A stretch of DNA of 42,356 nt from a virus: IMG/VR virus record IMGVR_UViG_3300005941_000013, positions 1-42,356 of that record; one strand, 5' to 3'. Made by a program: the position numbers and the translations under genes. The notes beneath the pieces are model-generated. The model saw nothing but the letters and a program-made list of their open reading frames with translations. It ran no database searches and had not been told where the DNA came from. This document shows, one piece after another, positions 1-10,334 of this stretch; position 1 is the first letter of the stretch, and each line of letters starts with the position of its first letter.

Positions 1-1
1 A

Positions 2-1672
2 TATAGCTCTGGCGATATTAGATCTATTGGTATAGATGCTGATAACTATGCAAATTTAAAATCAGTGCAAAGTAGGTTTGACATTTATAATAGACAAGAA
101 AATGATCTATTGTTTGAACTGCCACGTGACAGAGTACAAGAAATAAGTTCTGTGACTGCTACTGTTGGTAAAGTGTACACTGTAAATAAAACTGCTAGTA
201 GCGTAACAATTAATACTGGTAACACCGATACATTTACTGAAACAGATGATTGGGTGTATCAGGTTAACTCAGGAGGCGATTTAAGTACTGACTTAAGTGT
301 AACGTTAAGCGATGGTGGAAACGGTCCAAATACACAGGCTGCTATTACCGGTCCTTCGAATGGTAACGGCCATGTTGTTGCATATCAGACTACAACTTTA
401 ACTCGTAAGAATAAATCGCTACAACCTGGCACAGCCGCAAATAGTTGGGCATCTGAAACTCTTAGTTTGGTTAACGACGAGTTTATACTTTCAAAAGCTG
501 ATATCTTCTCATTTAATAAAGTAACAGATGATACTACTAACGAAATTATAACATATAAATTTATTTTAAATAACGGACAAGATGATAACTATTACGGACC
601 AGGTAGAGGTAAGTTAAGAGGTGGCCAAGCTGCTCCGGCCGGAACGGTCACAGTAGAATATAAGTACTTTCAACACGATACTCCGATCGGCGCTGGGTAT
701 TTTGGAGGAGCGGCTTCTTATGGTGATATCACATTTAGTCAGATTCCCAAATATACTACGGCAAGAGGTGATACATACCACCTAGCCGACGTAATTGATA
801 TGAGATCCTTAAAAAATCCTGCTGATGAAACGTTTACTGGAGGCATTGCCCGTGTTGAGCCACTGCCTAAAAATCAATCAACAATTACCGTAGGCTTAAC
901 TAAGTACTGGCTACCTAGGAGAGATGCGCTTACTCTAACTTCTTCTGGAACTTTAAAGTATCACCAAGGTGCTTCATCTTATTCATTAGTTCCTCCTACA
1001 GGTGTAGATGGTAGGGACATGAAGTTGTATGATATTGTTATGTATCCATTCACATTTAATAATGAAGATTTAAGAGTAACACAGTATGATAATCGCGGAT
1101 ATAAGATGTCAGATATCCGAAGACTAGATGATAGAATTTCTAATGTTGAAAGAATAACAACTCTCTCATTAATAGAAGCTGAGTTATCATCTTTAGAAGT
1201 ATACGATCCTGATAATGCTACGTTTATTAGGCAAACTGAAGGCGTTACCGGAGATAATTTTGAAACTACTCTTCAATCAAATTGGTTTGATGATGATTAT
1301 AGAGCTGGCCATATGGCTGACACGCGTGAGCTGTTCCCGCTTTATTTCAACAAATCAATAGGTCTAACATATGATTCTGACTTATCTTTAGACACATGTG
1401 TAATAAAGGGCAATAATGTCTGGCCAAAATATACTGAAGTAGTTTCAGGTTTTGGCCAAGACGAAGCTACAGGTGTTATATCTGTTAATCAATTTGATAT
1501 ACCTCAAAGTATTGGTACAGCAGAGCTTACGCCAGAAGGCGATTATTGGACGAATAAACGTTTGGTGGACAAATCCTTTGTGCCTCAATCAAACGCATCA
1601 TTGCTACCAGATGGAACTGTAGAAATTAGTTCTCAAGGTACTATCACAGTAAGTACTGGTGCTTACAGTTAA
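2..1672 (+). CDS. Baseplate/virion structural protein, DUF4815-like, 5' truncated
   Basis: The reading frame is open from base 2, so the true start lies outside the window; an internal GTG at 65 is not a convincing start. 556 residues are visible. Around visible residues 370-420 there is a segment (DIRRLDDRISNVE, then TLSLIEAELSSLEVYDPD) that I recognise from DUF4815 structural proteins of marine T4-like phages. There it forms a helical stretch before the 'FxxxGLxPN' module. The rest is rich in beta-strand-like sequence. It ends at a TAA, and the next gene starts 15 nt later in the same frame. In relatives the three consecutive segments here seem to form one long polypeptide. Likely role is a baseplate or tail-fibre attachment component; the exact T4 counterpart is not clear to me. 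Confidence 0.75.
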   Translation, partial: YSSGDIRSIGIDADNYANLKSVQSRFDIYNRQENDLLFELPRDRVQEISSVTATVGKVYTVNKTASSVTINTGNTDTFTETDDWVYQVNSGGDLSTDLSVTLSDGGNGPNTQAAITGPSNGNGHVVAYQTTTLTRKNKSLQPGTAANSWASETLSLVNDEFILSKADIFSFNKVTDDTTNEIITYKFILNNGQDDNYYGPGRGKLRGGQAAPAGTVTVEYKYFQHDTPIGAGYFGGAASYGDITFSQIPKYTTARGDTYHLADVIDMRSLKNPADETFTGGIARVEPLPKNQSTITVGLTKYWLPRRDALTLTSSGTLKYHQGASSYSLVPPTGVDGRDMKLYDIVMYPFTFNNEDLRVTQYDNRGYKMSDIRRLDDRISNVERITTLSLIEAELSSLEVYDPDNATFIRQTEGVTGDNFETTLQSNWFDDDYRAGHMADTRELFPLYFNKSIGLTYDSDLSLDTCVIKGNNVWPKYTEVVSGFGQDEATGVISVNQFDIPQSIGTAELTPEGDYWTNKRLVDKSFVPQSNASLLPDGTVEISSQGTITVSTGAYS

Positions 1673-1687
1673 AAACAAGGTAAAGAG

Positions 1688-2485
1688 ATGCCATATAGAC
1701 AAGTAAAAAGAACGGGCAGTAGAAACGTTACACGAACACGTGATGTTATAAAACAGGACCGTTTAGGTTATAGTGAAGTAGATATACATAGACCAAAAAT
1801 TATATTTTTTGAGTTTAAAGGTTTGAGACCTAATATTCCTCATTGGATTTTCTTTGCTGATAAGCAGATAACAAAATACTGCAATACCTCATATAGCTTA
1901 ACAGACTATACGACTGCAGCAAGAACTTCAACTATTAAAGAGCCTGGAGATTCTTATATAACTGAAACAGCCTTTCCCGCTGGTTTAGGAGGAGCTACAA
2001 ATGGTGGTGCTGATGTCGCATTAACTTCTTCTGCAGATGGTTCATTAAGTGGGTTATTTTATTTGCAATCTAACACTACTACAAACTGGCCTATCAATAC
2101 TGATGGTACAAACTTTAGCGCACTAGATGTATCCGTTCTAGATAGAAACGAAGCTTTATCATACGCTGCTGCTCAATTCTATGCTCAAGGTCAAAACGAA
2201 TACTGGTACGAATATACTAATACTGAAAGCAAGCAGTTTTCTGAAAGTTACTCATATTTTGAAAGCGTTTTTTACGAAAATGACAATAATAATGATAACG
2301 ACGCACATGCGGGAGTTAATCAGTGTTTTGCTCCTAAAAACGAACCTATTTTTTCTCTACCGGGCTCATCAGCGCCGTTGAACATGGGATCTGTTCGACC
2401 AAAGGCTAGACCCGCCAGCATATATAATGCTACAAATGTTGCATCTGTTGCTTCAGGTAATGGTATAATTGGAGGTGGTTTCTAA
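1688..2485 (+). CDS. Virion structural protein, middle segment of split DUF4815-type protein
   Basis: 265 aa. The ATG at 1688 follows a purine-rich AAGGTAAAGAG. The segment IIFFEFKGLRPNIPHWIFF (residues about 36-54) matches the conserved 'RFTAxGLKPNTxxxxFFDG' element that follows the helical segment in DUF4815-type phage structural proteins. This suggests the gene continues the fold of the upstream protein. It is in the same frame as the upstream gene, separated by one TAA and five codons. The C-terminus is glycine-rich (GNGIIGGGF) and its codons contain the GGAGG Shine-Dalgarno of the next gene. Its stop TAA overlaps the next ATG by one base, so translation of the two is probably coupled. 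Function beyond a virion/baseplate component is inferred. Confidence 0.72.
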   Translation: MPYRQVKRTGSRNVTRTRDVIKQDRLGYSEVDIHRPKIIFFEFKGLRPNIPHWIFFADKQITKYCNTSYSLTDYTTAARTSTIKEPGDSYITETAFPAGLGGATNGGADVALTSSADGSLSGLFYLQSNTTTNWPINTDGTNFSALDVSVLDRNEALSYAAAQFYAQGQNEYWYEYTNTESKQFSESYSYFESVFYENDNNNDNDAHAGVNQCFAPKNEPIFSLPGSSAPLNMGSVRPKARPASIYNATNVASVASGNGIIGGGF

Positions 2486-4152
2486 TGACAGGTATTCTAC
2501 AATTAACAGAGCAAAAATCTCCTACAGCACAAACCTTTGTGGTTGATGAAGCAAGTGTGTTAACAGGTATAGGCATATTCTTTTACTCAGCTGATCCATT
2601 GCTTCCTATCACATTAGAGCTTAGGCCTACGACTGAGGGAGGCCAACCTTCTTCGAAGAGGTATATACCAGGCAGCAGAGTTGTAGCAACAGCTGCAGCA
2701 GTTGGAGCCAAAGCTGCAACAACATTTTCAGCTGCGACTGAATACAAATTCGAATTTTCATCTCCTATACAAGTGCCAGCCAATACACTTTTATCGGTGT
2801 GTATATACAGTAGCGCTGGTGCTGGTGCATACCAAACGTATTTTGCTCAGAACGGTGAATTTAATATTGGAACTACTACATCGAGATATAACTCTACCGT
2901 GAATACTTCGGGCGGCGCGTTATACTCATCTTCAAATGGCACAACATGGGAAGGTGATAATACAAAAGATTTAACATTTAAAGTATATAAAGCGCAGTTC
3001 GATACAGCGCTGTCTTCTGTTGCTAAGCTAGAAATAAATACTCCACCTCCTAAAAAATTAACAGAAAGCCTAGTACAAAATCAACTGGGCGATTACGTGT
3101 ATGATCCTTTAGTATTTACAGCTGGCGATGCTACTGTTTCTGTTCTTCATCCCGCTCATGGTTTTAGAGTAGGAGATACAGTAACTCTTAGCACTGACGC
3201 GACAGGATTTAGTAGTGGAGATACAGTAAATGGCGTCTTAGGTAGTAACATTTTAGGCGATAGAGTTATTACTGCAGCAGACCCGTATGGTTATACGTTT
3301 GAAATGGGTTCAGTAGCCACTGCTTCTGTTAGAGGTGGCGGTACTGGTTTATATGCTACTGAACAACACGAAATAGATGAATTTATGGTTAAGATTCCAG
3401 TATCAGCCCCATCTGGTACTAACGTTACTGCTAGTGCCGATTTTACATCTATAGGAGCTTGGCATGACACTAATACTGGATACCAAGCTATTGCTGGGGT
3501 TGGCTTAAATCTATCAGGGCCTCAAATACTTGATGAACCTGCTGTAATAGCATCAAGAGCACAAGAAGTTAATAAACTAGGTGGGAATCCTTCAACTGTG
3601 GTAAGCGTAAACTTATCTACTTCGAATGCAAATACGGCTCCTTATTTTAATGTTAATAGTTCTCAAGTCGAAACTGTGTCATATTTTATTGACCACCAGC
3701 AGTCTGATGTGGGTACAGCCACTGATAGAAACTTTATTAGTACTGTAGATTATGTACCTGAAACCTCTCCAGATGGCGGGACTTGTGGAAGTAAACATAT
3801 TTCAATAGTTTATAGTCTTACTAACTCCTCTACATCTATTGTAACTTTAGTAGATGCAGTAAGACCTATAGGAGCTGATTTTGATATATGGTTTAGGACC
3901 AATTTAAATTCAAGTGGAAACAAACTTTCTGAGCAAGATTGGACAGCTTTTTCTAAAGACATAAAAGTAACTAAGGGTAATAGTTATATAGACATTCCGC
4001 CTAGCAGCGACCTTTCTAGGTTTGTTGAATATGAGTTTAACGTATTCAATGTCTCTCCTTTTGACGAGTATCAAATAAAAATAACAATGAATGCTGAGAA
4101 ATCTACTAGATTCCCTCGTTTTAGAAACTTAAGAACAATAGCTACCTCATAA
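2485..4152 (+). CDS. Virion structural protein, C-terminal segment of split DUF4815-type protein
   Basis: 555 aa. The start ATG overlaps the upstream TAA (TAATG), with GGAGG at 2471-2475. The N-terminal 180 residues contain PTAQTFVVDE, LTGIGIFFYSADPLLPITLELRP and YNSTVNTSGGALYSSSNGTTWE, separated here only for naming. These match the 'DPLAQTF...IDLFFxxKxxxxPVxLxIRP...SxNGSTW' region that lies C-terminal to the 'GLKPNT' motif in long marine T4-like structural proteins. The remaining 370 residues are beta-rich with SGDTVNG/HGFRVGDTVTL-like loops, typical of baseplate or fibre-connector domains. The stop TAA again overlaps the next ATG. Most likely it is a baseplate-peripheral structural protein acting with the two upstream products. 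Confidence 0.72.
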   Translation: MTGILQLTEQKSPTAQTFVVDEASVLTGIGIFFYSADPLLPITLELRPTTEGGQPSSKRYIPGSRVVATAAAVGAKAATTFSAATEYKFEFSSPIQVPANTLLSVCIYSSAGAGAYQTYFAQNGEFNIGTTTSRYNSTVNTSGGALYSSSNGTTWEGDNTKDLTFKVYKAQFDTALSSVAKLEINTPPPKKLTESLVQNQLGDYVYDPLVFTAGDATVSVLHPAHGFRVGDTVTLSTDATGFSSGDTVNGVLGSNILGDRVITAADPYGYTFEMGSVATASVRGGGTGLYATEQHEIDEFMVKIPVSAPSGTNVTASADFTSIGAWHDTNTGYQAIAGVGLNLSGPQILDEPAVIASRAQEVNKLGGNPSTVVSVNLSTSNANTAPYFNVNSSQVETVSYFIDHQQSDVGTATDRNFISTVDYVPETSPDGGTCGSKHISIVYSLTNSSTSIVTLVDAVRPIGADFDIWFRTNLNSSGNKLSEQDWTAFSKDIKVTKGNSYIDIPPSSDLSRFVEYEFNVFNVSPFDEYQIKITMNAEKSTRFPRFRNLRTIATS

Positions 4153-4367
4153 TGGCAGACTATATACCAGTAAAAGATTATCCGGATTTAGTAAGAGATC
4201 CTAATACTAACATGATTTTGAATATAAATAAGAACAAACATAAGTATAATAATCTGATTAATGTGAGAAAGCAAAAAGAGCTAGATGAAATAGATCAACT
4301 TAAAAGTGATGTAAACGATATAAAAACAATGCTCCAAAAACTATTAGAGAACGGTTCAAATGGCTAA
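4152..4367 (+). CDS. Small coiled-coil protein, hypothetical
   Basis: 71 aa, coupled to both neighbours (TAATG at 4150-4154; 8-nt overlap with the next gene). The N-terminus reads [20 protein letters not shown] and a basic middle follows. Residues about 38-67 have heptad-like spacing of Leu/Ile/Val ([18 protein letters not shown]), predicting a short coiled coil. Small proteins of this design (IP...LVRDP...NxN, then a C-terminal coiled coil) recur next to fibre or baseplate genes in marine T4-like phages, but I know no assigned function. A trimerising or adaptor role for the adjacent long fibre is a guess. A perfect TATAAATA late-promoter box lies inside it at 4223-4230. Confidence 0.75.
   Translation: MADYIPVKDYPDLVRDPNTNMILNINKNKHKYNNLINVRKQKELDEIDQLKSDVNDIKTMLQKLLENGSNG
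4223..4230 (+). promoter_or_regulatory. Possible internal late promoter before the S74 fibre
   Basis: Perfect TATAAATA inside the 71-aa gene, 130 nt before the S74 fibre start. In an AT-rich genome this octamer can occur by chance in coding DNA, so it is a candidate only. Confidence 0.35.
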
Positions 4368-7300
4368 TTCAAAAATACCTAATATAACTTTAACTGATAC
4401 GTTAAATACGCAGCGAAGAAGAATTAACCAGCTGTTAGATTCAGTTGGTGATATGAGCCTAACAAGCATTGATCAAACTAGCGGTAGATCTACTTTCGCT
4501 GGAAGCAGACCTACTATTGGCGAGGCGTTACAAGAGCACGAGGCAAAGTTAGATTCTGCTGACACAATTAAAGTAAGAACACCAAAACTAGATGTGTATG
4601 ATAGCTCATCTACAAGTAGACTTGCAGGTAATTTAAAAGTAGATACTAATGTTGATATCGGTGGAAGTCTAACAGTCCACGGTATTGTTAACATGAAAGC
4701 TGGTTCTTCAGGAACTGTAACACTTGGAGATGACAATACAGATAACGTCGTATTCGATGCTGATATAAATTCAAGTATTATTCCTAATACAGATGACGCC
4801 TTTGATCTAGGTAGCACTGGACAAGAATGGCGTGATTTATATGTAGATGGAACTGGCTACATTGATGAAGTTTCAGCTGATAGTGCTACTATTGGTACTA
4901 TGAAAGTTACTGACTTAACTGATAACAGAATTGTATTTGCGGGTACTTCTGGAGAATTAGAAGATAATGCCAACCTTACATGGGATGATACTACTTTTAA
5001 TGTAACTGGATTGACTACTCTTGACAGTACTACGATAGACGGTGAACTATCCCTTGGAACATACGATATTAACGACGTAGCAAACGTGCACGTAAAAGAT
5101 GCTATTATCCATTCAGGTAATGATAATACAAAAGTTGTATTTGGTACGGATGCAGTAGATATACATACTGGCGGATCTTCAAGAATTGAAGTTGCAGATA
5201 CTACCGTGACAGTTACAAACGACTTACAAGTAGATGGCTCTCTTACTGTAGACGGTACCGTTAATTTTAAAGCCGGTACAAATGGCTCAGTTACTCTTGG
5301 TGATGCTAATACCGACAATGTAGTATTCACTGCCGATGTTAATTCTAGTATTATTCCCAACGCAGATAACTCTTTTGATTTAGGTAGCAATAGTCAGCAG
5401 TGGCGCGATGGTTATTTTACTGGTACAGTTAACGCTGATAATTTAGCTGCTGATTCCGCAACTATATCAGGTGATTTAGATGTTCAGGGAATTACCACTC
5501 TTGATAGCGCGACTGTAAGTAACGCTTTAAATGTTCAGGGAACTACTACTCTTGATGATGCCTTAACGGTTAATGACTCAGCGTATATCACAGGTAATTT
5601 GGACATTGGTGGTAATGTAACTTCAACAGGAACTGCATTCACTATTTCTGCTGAAACAGGTACTGATGATAATGTTTCGTTAGGAGATACGATAACTTTT
5701 GAAGCAGGTGAAGGTATTACCACAACTGTATCTAATAATAATATTAAGATTGATGGCGAAGTGGCAACATCATCTAACAAAGGTGTAGCTTCATTCAGTA
5801 CACAAAACTTCTCTGTGACTGACGGTGCAGTAACAATCAAAGACGATGGTGTTATTCTTGGAACAGAAACTACTGGCAACTATGTGTCAGGTATCTCAGG
5901 CACAGCTAATGAGATTACTGTTTCTCATACGCCGGGAGAAGGATCTTCCGCTACTATCAGTTTACCAGATAAGATATCAGGTATAGAAAGTATTTCTGCA
6001 GATAGCGCTACGTTCGACATTTTGAGTGTTTCTACTGGTTTTACTGTGAATGGAACATTTACTACCACTGGAGTAAGTAGGAATGCAAGCAGCTATACGA
6101 TAGTAAACGACGGTGTTTCAGTAAATGATATTAATAGAGCAGGATTAGCTGTTGATCGTCCAAGCACTGATAGCGCAGTACTACAATGGAATGAATTAGG
6201 AGATTATTGGGAAGCAGGAACACTTACTGGCCTTAATAGATTAGCACTTCAAAATGATAGCGCGGCATTTGACAATATCTTTACTCGCGACCTTACTGCA
6301 AACGCAGCAACAACTGGTATCTTAACAGTAGACAGTATTCAAAATACTAGCGGGGATATTACTCTTACTTCAGCTGCTGATATTAACCTTACTTCAGCTG
6401 CTGATGGCAACTTTAACTTTAAGCAAGATGGTTTTGCTAATCCTTCGTTGAAAATTGATACAGCTGGTTATTACAGTGATACTAATGCTCCAATCATGAC
6501 AACTGATGGTACAAATTCTTTTTATGTAAAGAGTAATTCCCTTGGCATAATTCATAATGATAGTACTAATGTTGGGCTGTCATTGCAACCATATCTAAGT
6601 GGGAATAAATCTCGTATTTGGTCTAGTAGAGATCTACACATTGGAACAGATCAAATTGATGTCACCACTAAAGGTTATGACGTAACTCTTGATACAGTTA
6701 ACAGCATTAACCTTGATGCTGGCAACGGTAACGTTTTCTTAGAAAATAACGGTACTCGTTTTGGTAGATTTGTTAAAAGCGGTAATGGGGTTAAAATACA
6801 CGGTGATACCAATAACGGTTATATCCATATTAATGACTCAGACATTACATTTAACGGCAATGTAGTATTCCAAGGTGAAGTAACAGAAATTAATGCTACA
6901 CAACTTAATATTGGTGATAACACTATTGTCCTCAACAATGACTTTGGTGGTACTAATCCATCAGAAGATGCTGGCATTGAAATTGAGCGCGGAACTCAAA
7001 GTAATACTGTGTTAAAGTGGGACGAGACTGATGATCGTTGGCAGTTTACAAATGACGGCACAACCTATTACAATATTCCAGTATCTTCAGAATATAATAA
7101 CAATGTCTATTCTTTACCAAAGGCAACTAATGGTACTAGAGGTGGTATACAGGTAGGTTACACTGAATCTGGTAAGAACTATCCTGTTGAACTATCTGGT
7201 GATAAGGCATATGTTAATGTTCCATGGACTGATAATAATGACAATACTACTTACGGTCTAGCTTCTCCTAGCGCTGGGACAGATATAAGACTTTTAGGTT

Positions 7301-8748
7301 CTGATGGAGATTCAGATAGAGTAAAGTTTACAGGCTCTGGAAGCGTTTCAGTTACCAGAACATCTGCCACCGAACTTACTATTACCGGTGCTGATAATGA
7401 CACTTGGAATGCAAACAGTAGTACGGCGGATGGTTATGTTGCATCAGGCGCTGGCCAAGCTAATAAAGTTTGGAAAACAAATGCAAGTGGTGTTCCCTCA
7501 TGGCGAGATGATGCCGATACAAATACAAACACTTGGAATGCAAACACTAAAACTATAGCTGGTTATGTGGCTGCACCAGGTTCTGTTGCAAGTAAAGTTT
7601 GGAAAACAGACGTAAGTGGTAATCCTGCATGGCGGGATGATGCTGATACAAATACTACCTACTCAGCTGGTGACGGCTTAGTTCTATCAGGTACAGAGTT
7701 TAGCTTTGACTCGACTTACGAACACGACAGAATTAAATTTGAACCAATTACATTGTCTGAAACGTTAGGTAATATTACAAGTACTGGTGCATTAACGCTA
7801 TCTCAATCTACTTCAAATTCACTAAGCCGCCCTATAGAACTGAGGTTAATGAATACTGATACTTCTATGGCTCACAACACCAATTGCGGATATATAAGAT
7901 TTGCAGGACGAAACTCTTCAAATGTTAGACATGATTATGCATGGATGCAAGGCACTACTGGATACACGGCTGGATCAACCACTAGTGGTGATGAAAACGG
8001 GGTATTAAAATTCTATATTCAAAACGGTGGTTCTGGGTTTAATTCAATCACGAGCTCAAACCAAAGTCTTGTTGGCACAACTATAAACAGCCCTGTGCAA
8101 ACGTATATTAAAGCAACAGAGGATATTTATCTAGTCCCAACTGATGGTCGTGTTTATATGCGAGGCGCAACAGCTAATGATCAAATCGAGTTTTATCTCG
8201 GAGTAATAGACCAAAAAATCATTGCAACTGATGATTTAAACGTAGGTGCAACTAACGGTGCCTTAACCTTATACACGGGTGATGCGGCGGACAACGGCGG
8301 TGATGTTAATTTAAATCCCCAAACCGGGCAAATTGGTTTGTACGCTGATGGTACTGAACGTGCTGGATTTGATTTAAATACAAACAACACTCTTAAAATC
8401 TATACTGGAGCCAACTTAGCGACTCTTAACTCAACATTCAGTAGTGATGATCTAACAGTTCAAGGTGACATTACATCTGTTTCTGATGTAAGAACCAAAG
8501 AGAACATTGAAACTGTTGCAAATGGCTTAGATCTAGTATCACAGCTACGTGGTGTGTGGTATAACAAGATTGGTAAAGATGAGCGTAAGGTTGGTGTGAT
8601 TGCTCAAGAGGTAGAAGAGGTTCTTCCAGAAGTTGTTCATACTGATACTGAAGGAATGAAAGCGGTTGACTATGGTAAGATGGTTGGCGTGCTAATTGAA
8701 GCTATCAAAGAATTAAAACAAGAAATAGAAGAATTGAAGGGTAACTAA
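4360..8748 (+). CDS. Giant tail fibre protein with C-terminal S74 (endosialidase-type) chaperone domain
   Basis: 1462 aa. The start ATG sits inside the end of the upstream gene. The body is a string of beta-rich fibre modules. Two homologous modules at about residues 102-170 and 293-360 share the features [24 protein letters not shown] and FDLGS-Q-WRD. A tandem pair at about residues 1016-1100 shares W-N-A-N, KVWKT and WRDDADTNT. Residues about 1372-1460 are a Peptidase_S74/intramolecular chaperone domain. It has [10 protein letters not shown] with the candidate nucleophile Ser1375 and Lys1380, then [34 protein letters not shown] and a terminal coiled coil. In the family this domain drives trimerisation and then cuts itself off, so the mature fibre would end near residue 1374. 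Probably the main long tail fibre, served by the chaperone gene downstream. Confidence 0.9.
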   Translation: MANSKIPNITLTDTLNTQRRRINQLLDSVGDMSLTSIDQTSGRSTFAGSRPTIGEALQEHEAKLDSADTIKVRTPKLDVYDSSSTSRLAGNLKVDTNVDIGGSLTVHGIVNMKAGSSGTVTLGDDNTDNVVFDADINSSIIPNTDDAFDLGSTGQEWRDLYVDGTGYIDEVSADSATIGTMKVTDLTDNRIVFAGTSGELEDNANLTWDDTTFNVTGLTTLDSTTIDGELSLGTYDINDVANVHVKDAIIHSGNDNTKVVFGTDAVDIHTGGSSRIEVADTTVTVTNDLQVDGSLTVDGTVNFKAGTNGSVTLGDANTDNVVFTADVNSSIIPNADNSFDLGSNSQQWRDGYFTGTVNADNLAADSATISGDLDVQGITTLDSATVSNALNVQGTTTLDDALTVNDSAYITGNLDIGGNVTSTGTAFTISAETGTDDNVSLGDTITFEAGEGITTTVSNNNIKIDGEVATSSNKGVASFSTQNFSVTDGAVTIKDDGVILGTETTGNYVSGISGTANEITVSHTPGEGSSATISLPDKISGIESISADSATFDILSVSTGFTVNGTFTTTGVSRNASSYTIVNDGVSVNDINRAGLAVDRPSTDSAVLQWNELGDYWEAGTLTGLNRLALQNDSAAFDNIFTRDLTANAATTGILTVDSIQNTSGDITLTSAADINLTSAADGNFNFKQDGFANPSLKIDTAGYYSDTNAPIMTTDGTNSFYVKSNSLGIIHNDSTNVGLSLQPYLSGNKSRIWSSRDLHIGTDQIDVTTKGYDVTLDTVNSINLDAGNGNVFLENNGTRFGRFVKSGNGVKIHGDTNNGYIHINDSDITFNGNVVFQGEVTEINATQLNIGDNTIVLNNDFGGTNPSEDAGIEIERGTQSNTVLKWDETDDRWQFTNDGTTYYNIPVSSEYNNNVYSLPKATNGTRGGIQVGYTESGKNYPVELSGDKAYVNVPWTDNNDNTTYGLASPSAGTDIRLLGSDGDSDRVKFTGSGSVSVTRTSATELTITGADNDTWNANSSTADGYVASGAGQANKVWKTNASGVPSWRDDADTNTNTWNANTKTIAGYVAAPGSVASKVWKTDVSGNPAWRDDADTNTTYSAGDGLVLSGTEFSFDSTYEHDRIKFEPITLSETLGNITSTGALTLSQSTSNSLSRPIELRLMNTDTSMAHNTNCGYIRFAGRNSSNVRHDYAWMQGTTGYTAGSTTSGDENGVLKFYIQNGGSGFNSITSSNQSLVGTTINSPVQTYIKATEDIYLVPTDGRVYMRGATANDQIEFYLGVIDQKIIATDDLNVGATNGALTLYTGDAADNGGDVNLNPQTGQIGLYADGTERAGFDLNTNNTLKIYTGANLATLNSTFSSDDLTVQGDITSVSDVRTKENIETVANGLDLVSQLRGVWYNKIGKDERKVGVIAQEVEEVLPEVVHTDTEGMKAVDYGKMVGVLIEAIKELKQEIEELKGN

Positions 8749-8749
8749 A

Positions 8750-9061
8750 ATGCCAGTAGTAACAACATATGATTACATTGACAGCGATGGCACAGTCCAG
8801 ACCGCAGATATGACACCTGAAATGATTGAGCAGGCAGAGGCACACAGAGTATTTCTTTTTACAGATCCTGCTTTTATTAATGCACAAAAGGAAAGAAGAA
8901 CAGAGCTTCTAAAAAAATGTGATTGGACACAAGGTGTAGATGTTCCAGATTCTATTAGAAGCCCTTATCAGACTTATAGAGCATCTCTAAGAGACTTACC
9001 TACACACTCTAACTGGCCGTTATTAGAAGATGACGATTGGCCCAGCCAACCCGAGGTGTAA
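8750..9061 (+). CDS. Tail fibre assembly chaperone (Phage_tail_APC-like)
   Basis: 103 aa, starting 1 nt after the fibre stop, with AAGGG at 8737-8741. The C-terminal half has the hallmark pattern of small fibre-assembly chaperones: ERRTELLKKCDWTQGVD, then P-D-S-I, then Y-Q-T-Y-R-ASLRDLPTH, then WPLLEDDDWPSQP. This is the 'R...LL..CDWTQ..D.P....Y..YRQ.LRDLP......WP..P' pattern of the Phage_tail_APC family. The N-terminus (YDYIDSDGTVQTADMTPEM) is a short specific domain. Its position directly behind the S74 fibre fits a helper for folding or joining that fibre, or for the three small tip-like proteins that follow. Confidence 0.85.
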   Translation: MPVVTTYDYIDSDGTVQTADMTPEMIEQAEAHRVFLFTDPAFINAQKERRTELLKKCDWTQGVDVPDSIRSPYQTYRASLRDLPTHSNWPLLEDDDWPSQPEV

Positions 9062-9064
9062 TTA

Positions 9065-9688
9065 ATGGCATTTAAAATAAACGGTAGTACGGTTATACCA
9101 TCTGGTTTTACTTTTGGGACCAAACCTGATATCGAAAATATAACTGATATTGACACAGGGACTATGCAAAAATTCTTTGGGTCGGGTGGATGGAACGAAG
9201 CATTTGGTAGCTTCACTCATGCCAACACTTCGACAGCGACAACCTACGATCTTAGAGCTCAACAATGCTGGCCCCAAACAAAGGATTTTAGAGAAGCCGT
9301 TTTCGAGATTCGTTGCACTGCGATGTCAGGTGGATCCAACACCTATTCTTTTAATGGTAGTGTGACATGGGAGATTGGGACCAATTATGAGAATGAACCA
9401 TTAATTAGCTTTGCCAATTACACAAATGTTGGTAATCAGGCGTATATTCATGTTGTGTTTAACGGAGCTCAGAACTCCTCGGTTTATACTTATTATCTTG
9501 CACATGCTTATCAGAAATTTAATTCACAAACAGGATATCTTGATCAGCTTACTAACAGTTATAAAAGCTTTTTTGGATTTTTTAATTGGGGGTCATTTAA
9601 TTCATCGGATCAAAATACTATTAGAATAGCATATCCGACCCATTCAGCGCCAAGCATGACTTGGACGCACAAATGTTACTATCGATGA
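9065..9688 (+). CDS. Putative fibre-tip/adhesin paralog 1 of 3
   Basis: 207 aa, no named family recognised. It starts 3 nt after the chaperone stop, with GAGGTG at 9053-9058. It is clearly paralogous to the next two genes. Shared landmarks are MAFKINGS at the N-terminus, LRAQQCWPQTKDFREA in the middle with ECT-like strands (IRCTAMSGG), and the C-terminal signature PSMTWTHKCYYR. The all-beta, aromatic-rich make-up and the position behind a fibre and its chaperone suggest a receptor-binding or fibre-cap protein. A cytoplasmic role cannot be excluded. No signal peptide or membrane segment is visible. Confidence 0.72.
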   Translation: MAFKINGSTVIPSGFTFGTKPDIENITDIDTGTMQKFFGSGGWNEAFGSFTHANTSTATTYDLRAQQCWPQTKDFREAVFEIRCTAMSGGSNTYSFNGSVTWEIGTNYENEPLISFANYTNVGNQAYIHVVFNGAQNSSVYTYYLAHAYQKFNSQTGYLDQLTNSYKSFFGFFNWGSFNSSDQNTIRIAYPTHSAPSMTWTHKCYYR

Positions 9689-9722
9689 ATTATCTTTACT
9701 TATCTAAAACGGAGCTTAAGCA

Positions 9723-10310
9723 ATGAGTTTGATCACATCAGACGCCAACGGTAATACGTGGACCATTATAAATGGCTCTAGAAGTCTATTAAACGTAGAC
9801 GATGTGAGTAGTGTTAATAGTCATAGAAATTGGTCAACAGGAAGCACATACTCTTTAGGTCCCACCTGGGGCCCCTTTTTTGACACTACTGTAAACTTGC
9901 GTACGCAAAACGTACAACCCACTACAAATGATTTCAGCGATGCTTGGTTTGAATTTAAGTGCACTGCGCTAAGTGGTGGTTCAGGTCAAAACTGGTCAAA
10001 TAATATCGAATACAGATTTGGCAGTAGCCATCAATGGCTTTGGCTTGCGTTTACGTCGAATCCACCAATTAGTTTAAATCAAAAGTTATTAATACATGTG
10101 CGAACAACAGAGAGTAATATATCCAATCCTAATAATGATCGAAAGAGTCTTATCAGAGCTTATTATACAGATCCAAATGTGGAAGATATCATGTCATCAG
10201 TTAGCTTAGCAGGACAACATATGGATTACACTACCGATGACGTTGAAATAAGATGGCGAGGCGGCCCTTCAACTATGACATGGACGCACAGATGCTTCTG
10301 GCGTGGTTAA
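9723..10310 (+). CDS. Putative fibre-tip/adhesin paralog 2 of 3
   Basis: 195 aa, preceded by GGAG at 9711-9714. It shares with its neighbours LRTQNVQPTTNDFSDA, FKCTALSGGSG, a QxWSNNIEYRFG strand and the C-terminal STMTWTHRCFWRG. The N-terminus differs (MSLITSDANGNTWTII). A 29-bp block (9906-9934) is identical to 10500-10528 in the third copy, so duplication or gene conversion between copies 2 and 3 was recent relative to copy 1. The function is inferred from context only: a virion surface or receptor-binding protein. Confidence 0.72.
   Translation: MSLITSDANGNTWTIINGSRSLLNVDDVSSVNSHRNWSTGSTYSLGPTWGPFFDTTVNLRTQNVQPTTNDFSDAWFEFKCTALSGGSGQNWSNNIEYRFGSSHQWLWLAFTSNPPISLNQKLLIHVRTTESNISNPNNDRKSLIRAYYTDPNVEDIMSSVSLAGQHMDYTTDDVEIRWRGGPSTMTWTHRCFWRG
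9906..9934. repeat. 29-bp direct repeat, copy A (copy B at 10500-10528)
   Basis: Bases 9906-9934 are identical to 10500-10528. Both encode the QNVQPTTNDF core of tip-like paralogs 2 and 3. Identity at DNA level inside otherwise diverged genes points to recent duplication or gene conversion. Confidence 0.9.
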
Positions 10311-10334
10311 TGGTTGCAAATAAAGGTATAACAA

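Noticed and set aside
1670-1690. Sequencing frameshift as cause of the split DUF4815-type protein
   Set aside because: Genes 1 and 2 are in the same frame with a clean TAA and a fitting ribosome site, so an indel error does not explain it; a single-base error at the TAA remains possible but is not supported.
4473-5879. Long minus-strand open frames opposite the S74 fibre
   Set aside because: They mirror the Asp/Ser/Thr-rich codons of the fibre and show no domain, ribosome site or promoter.
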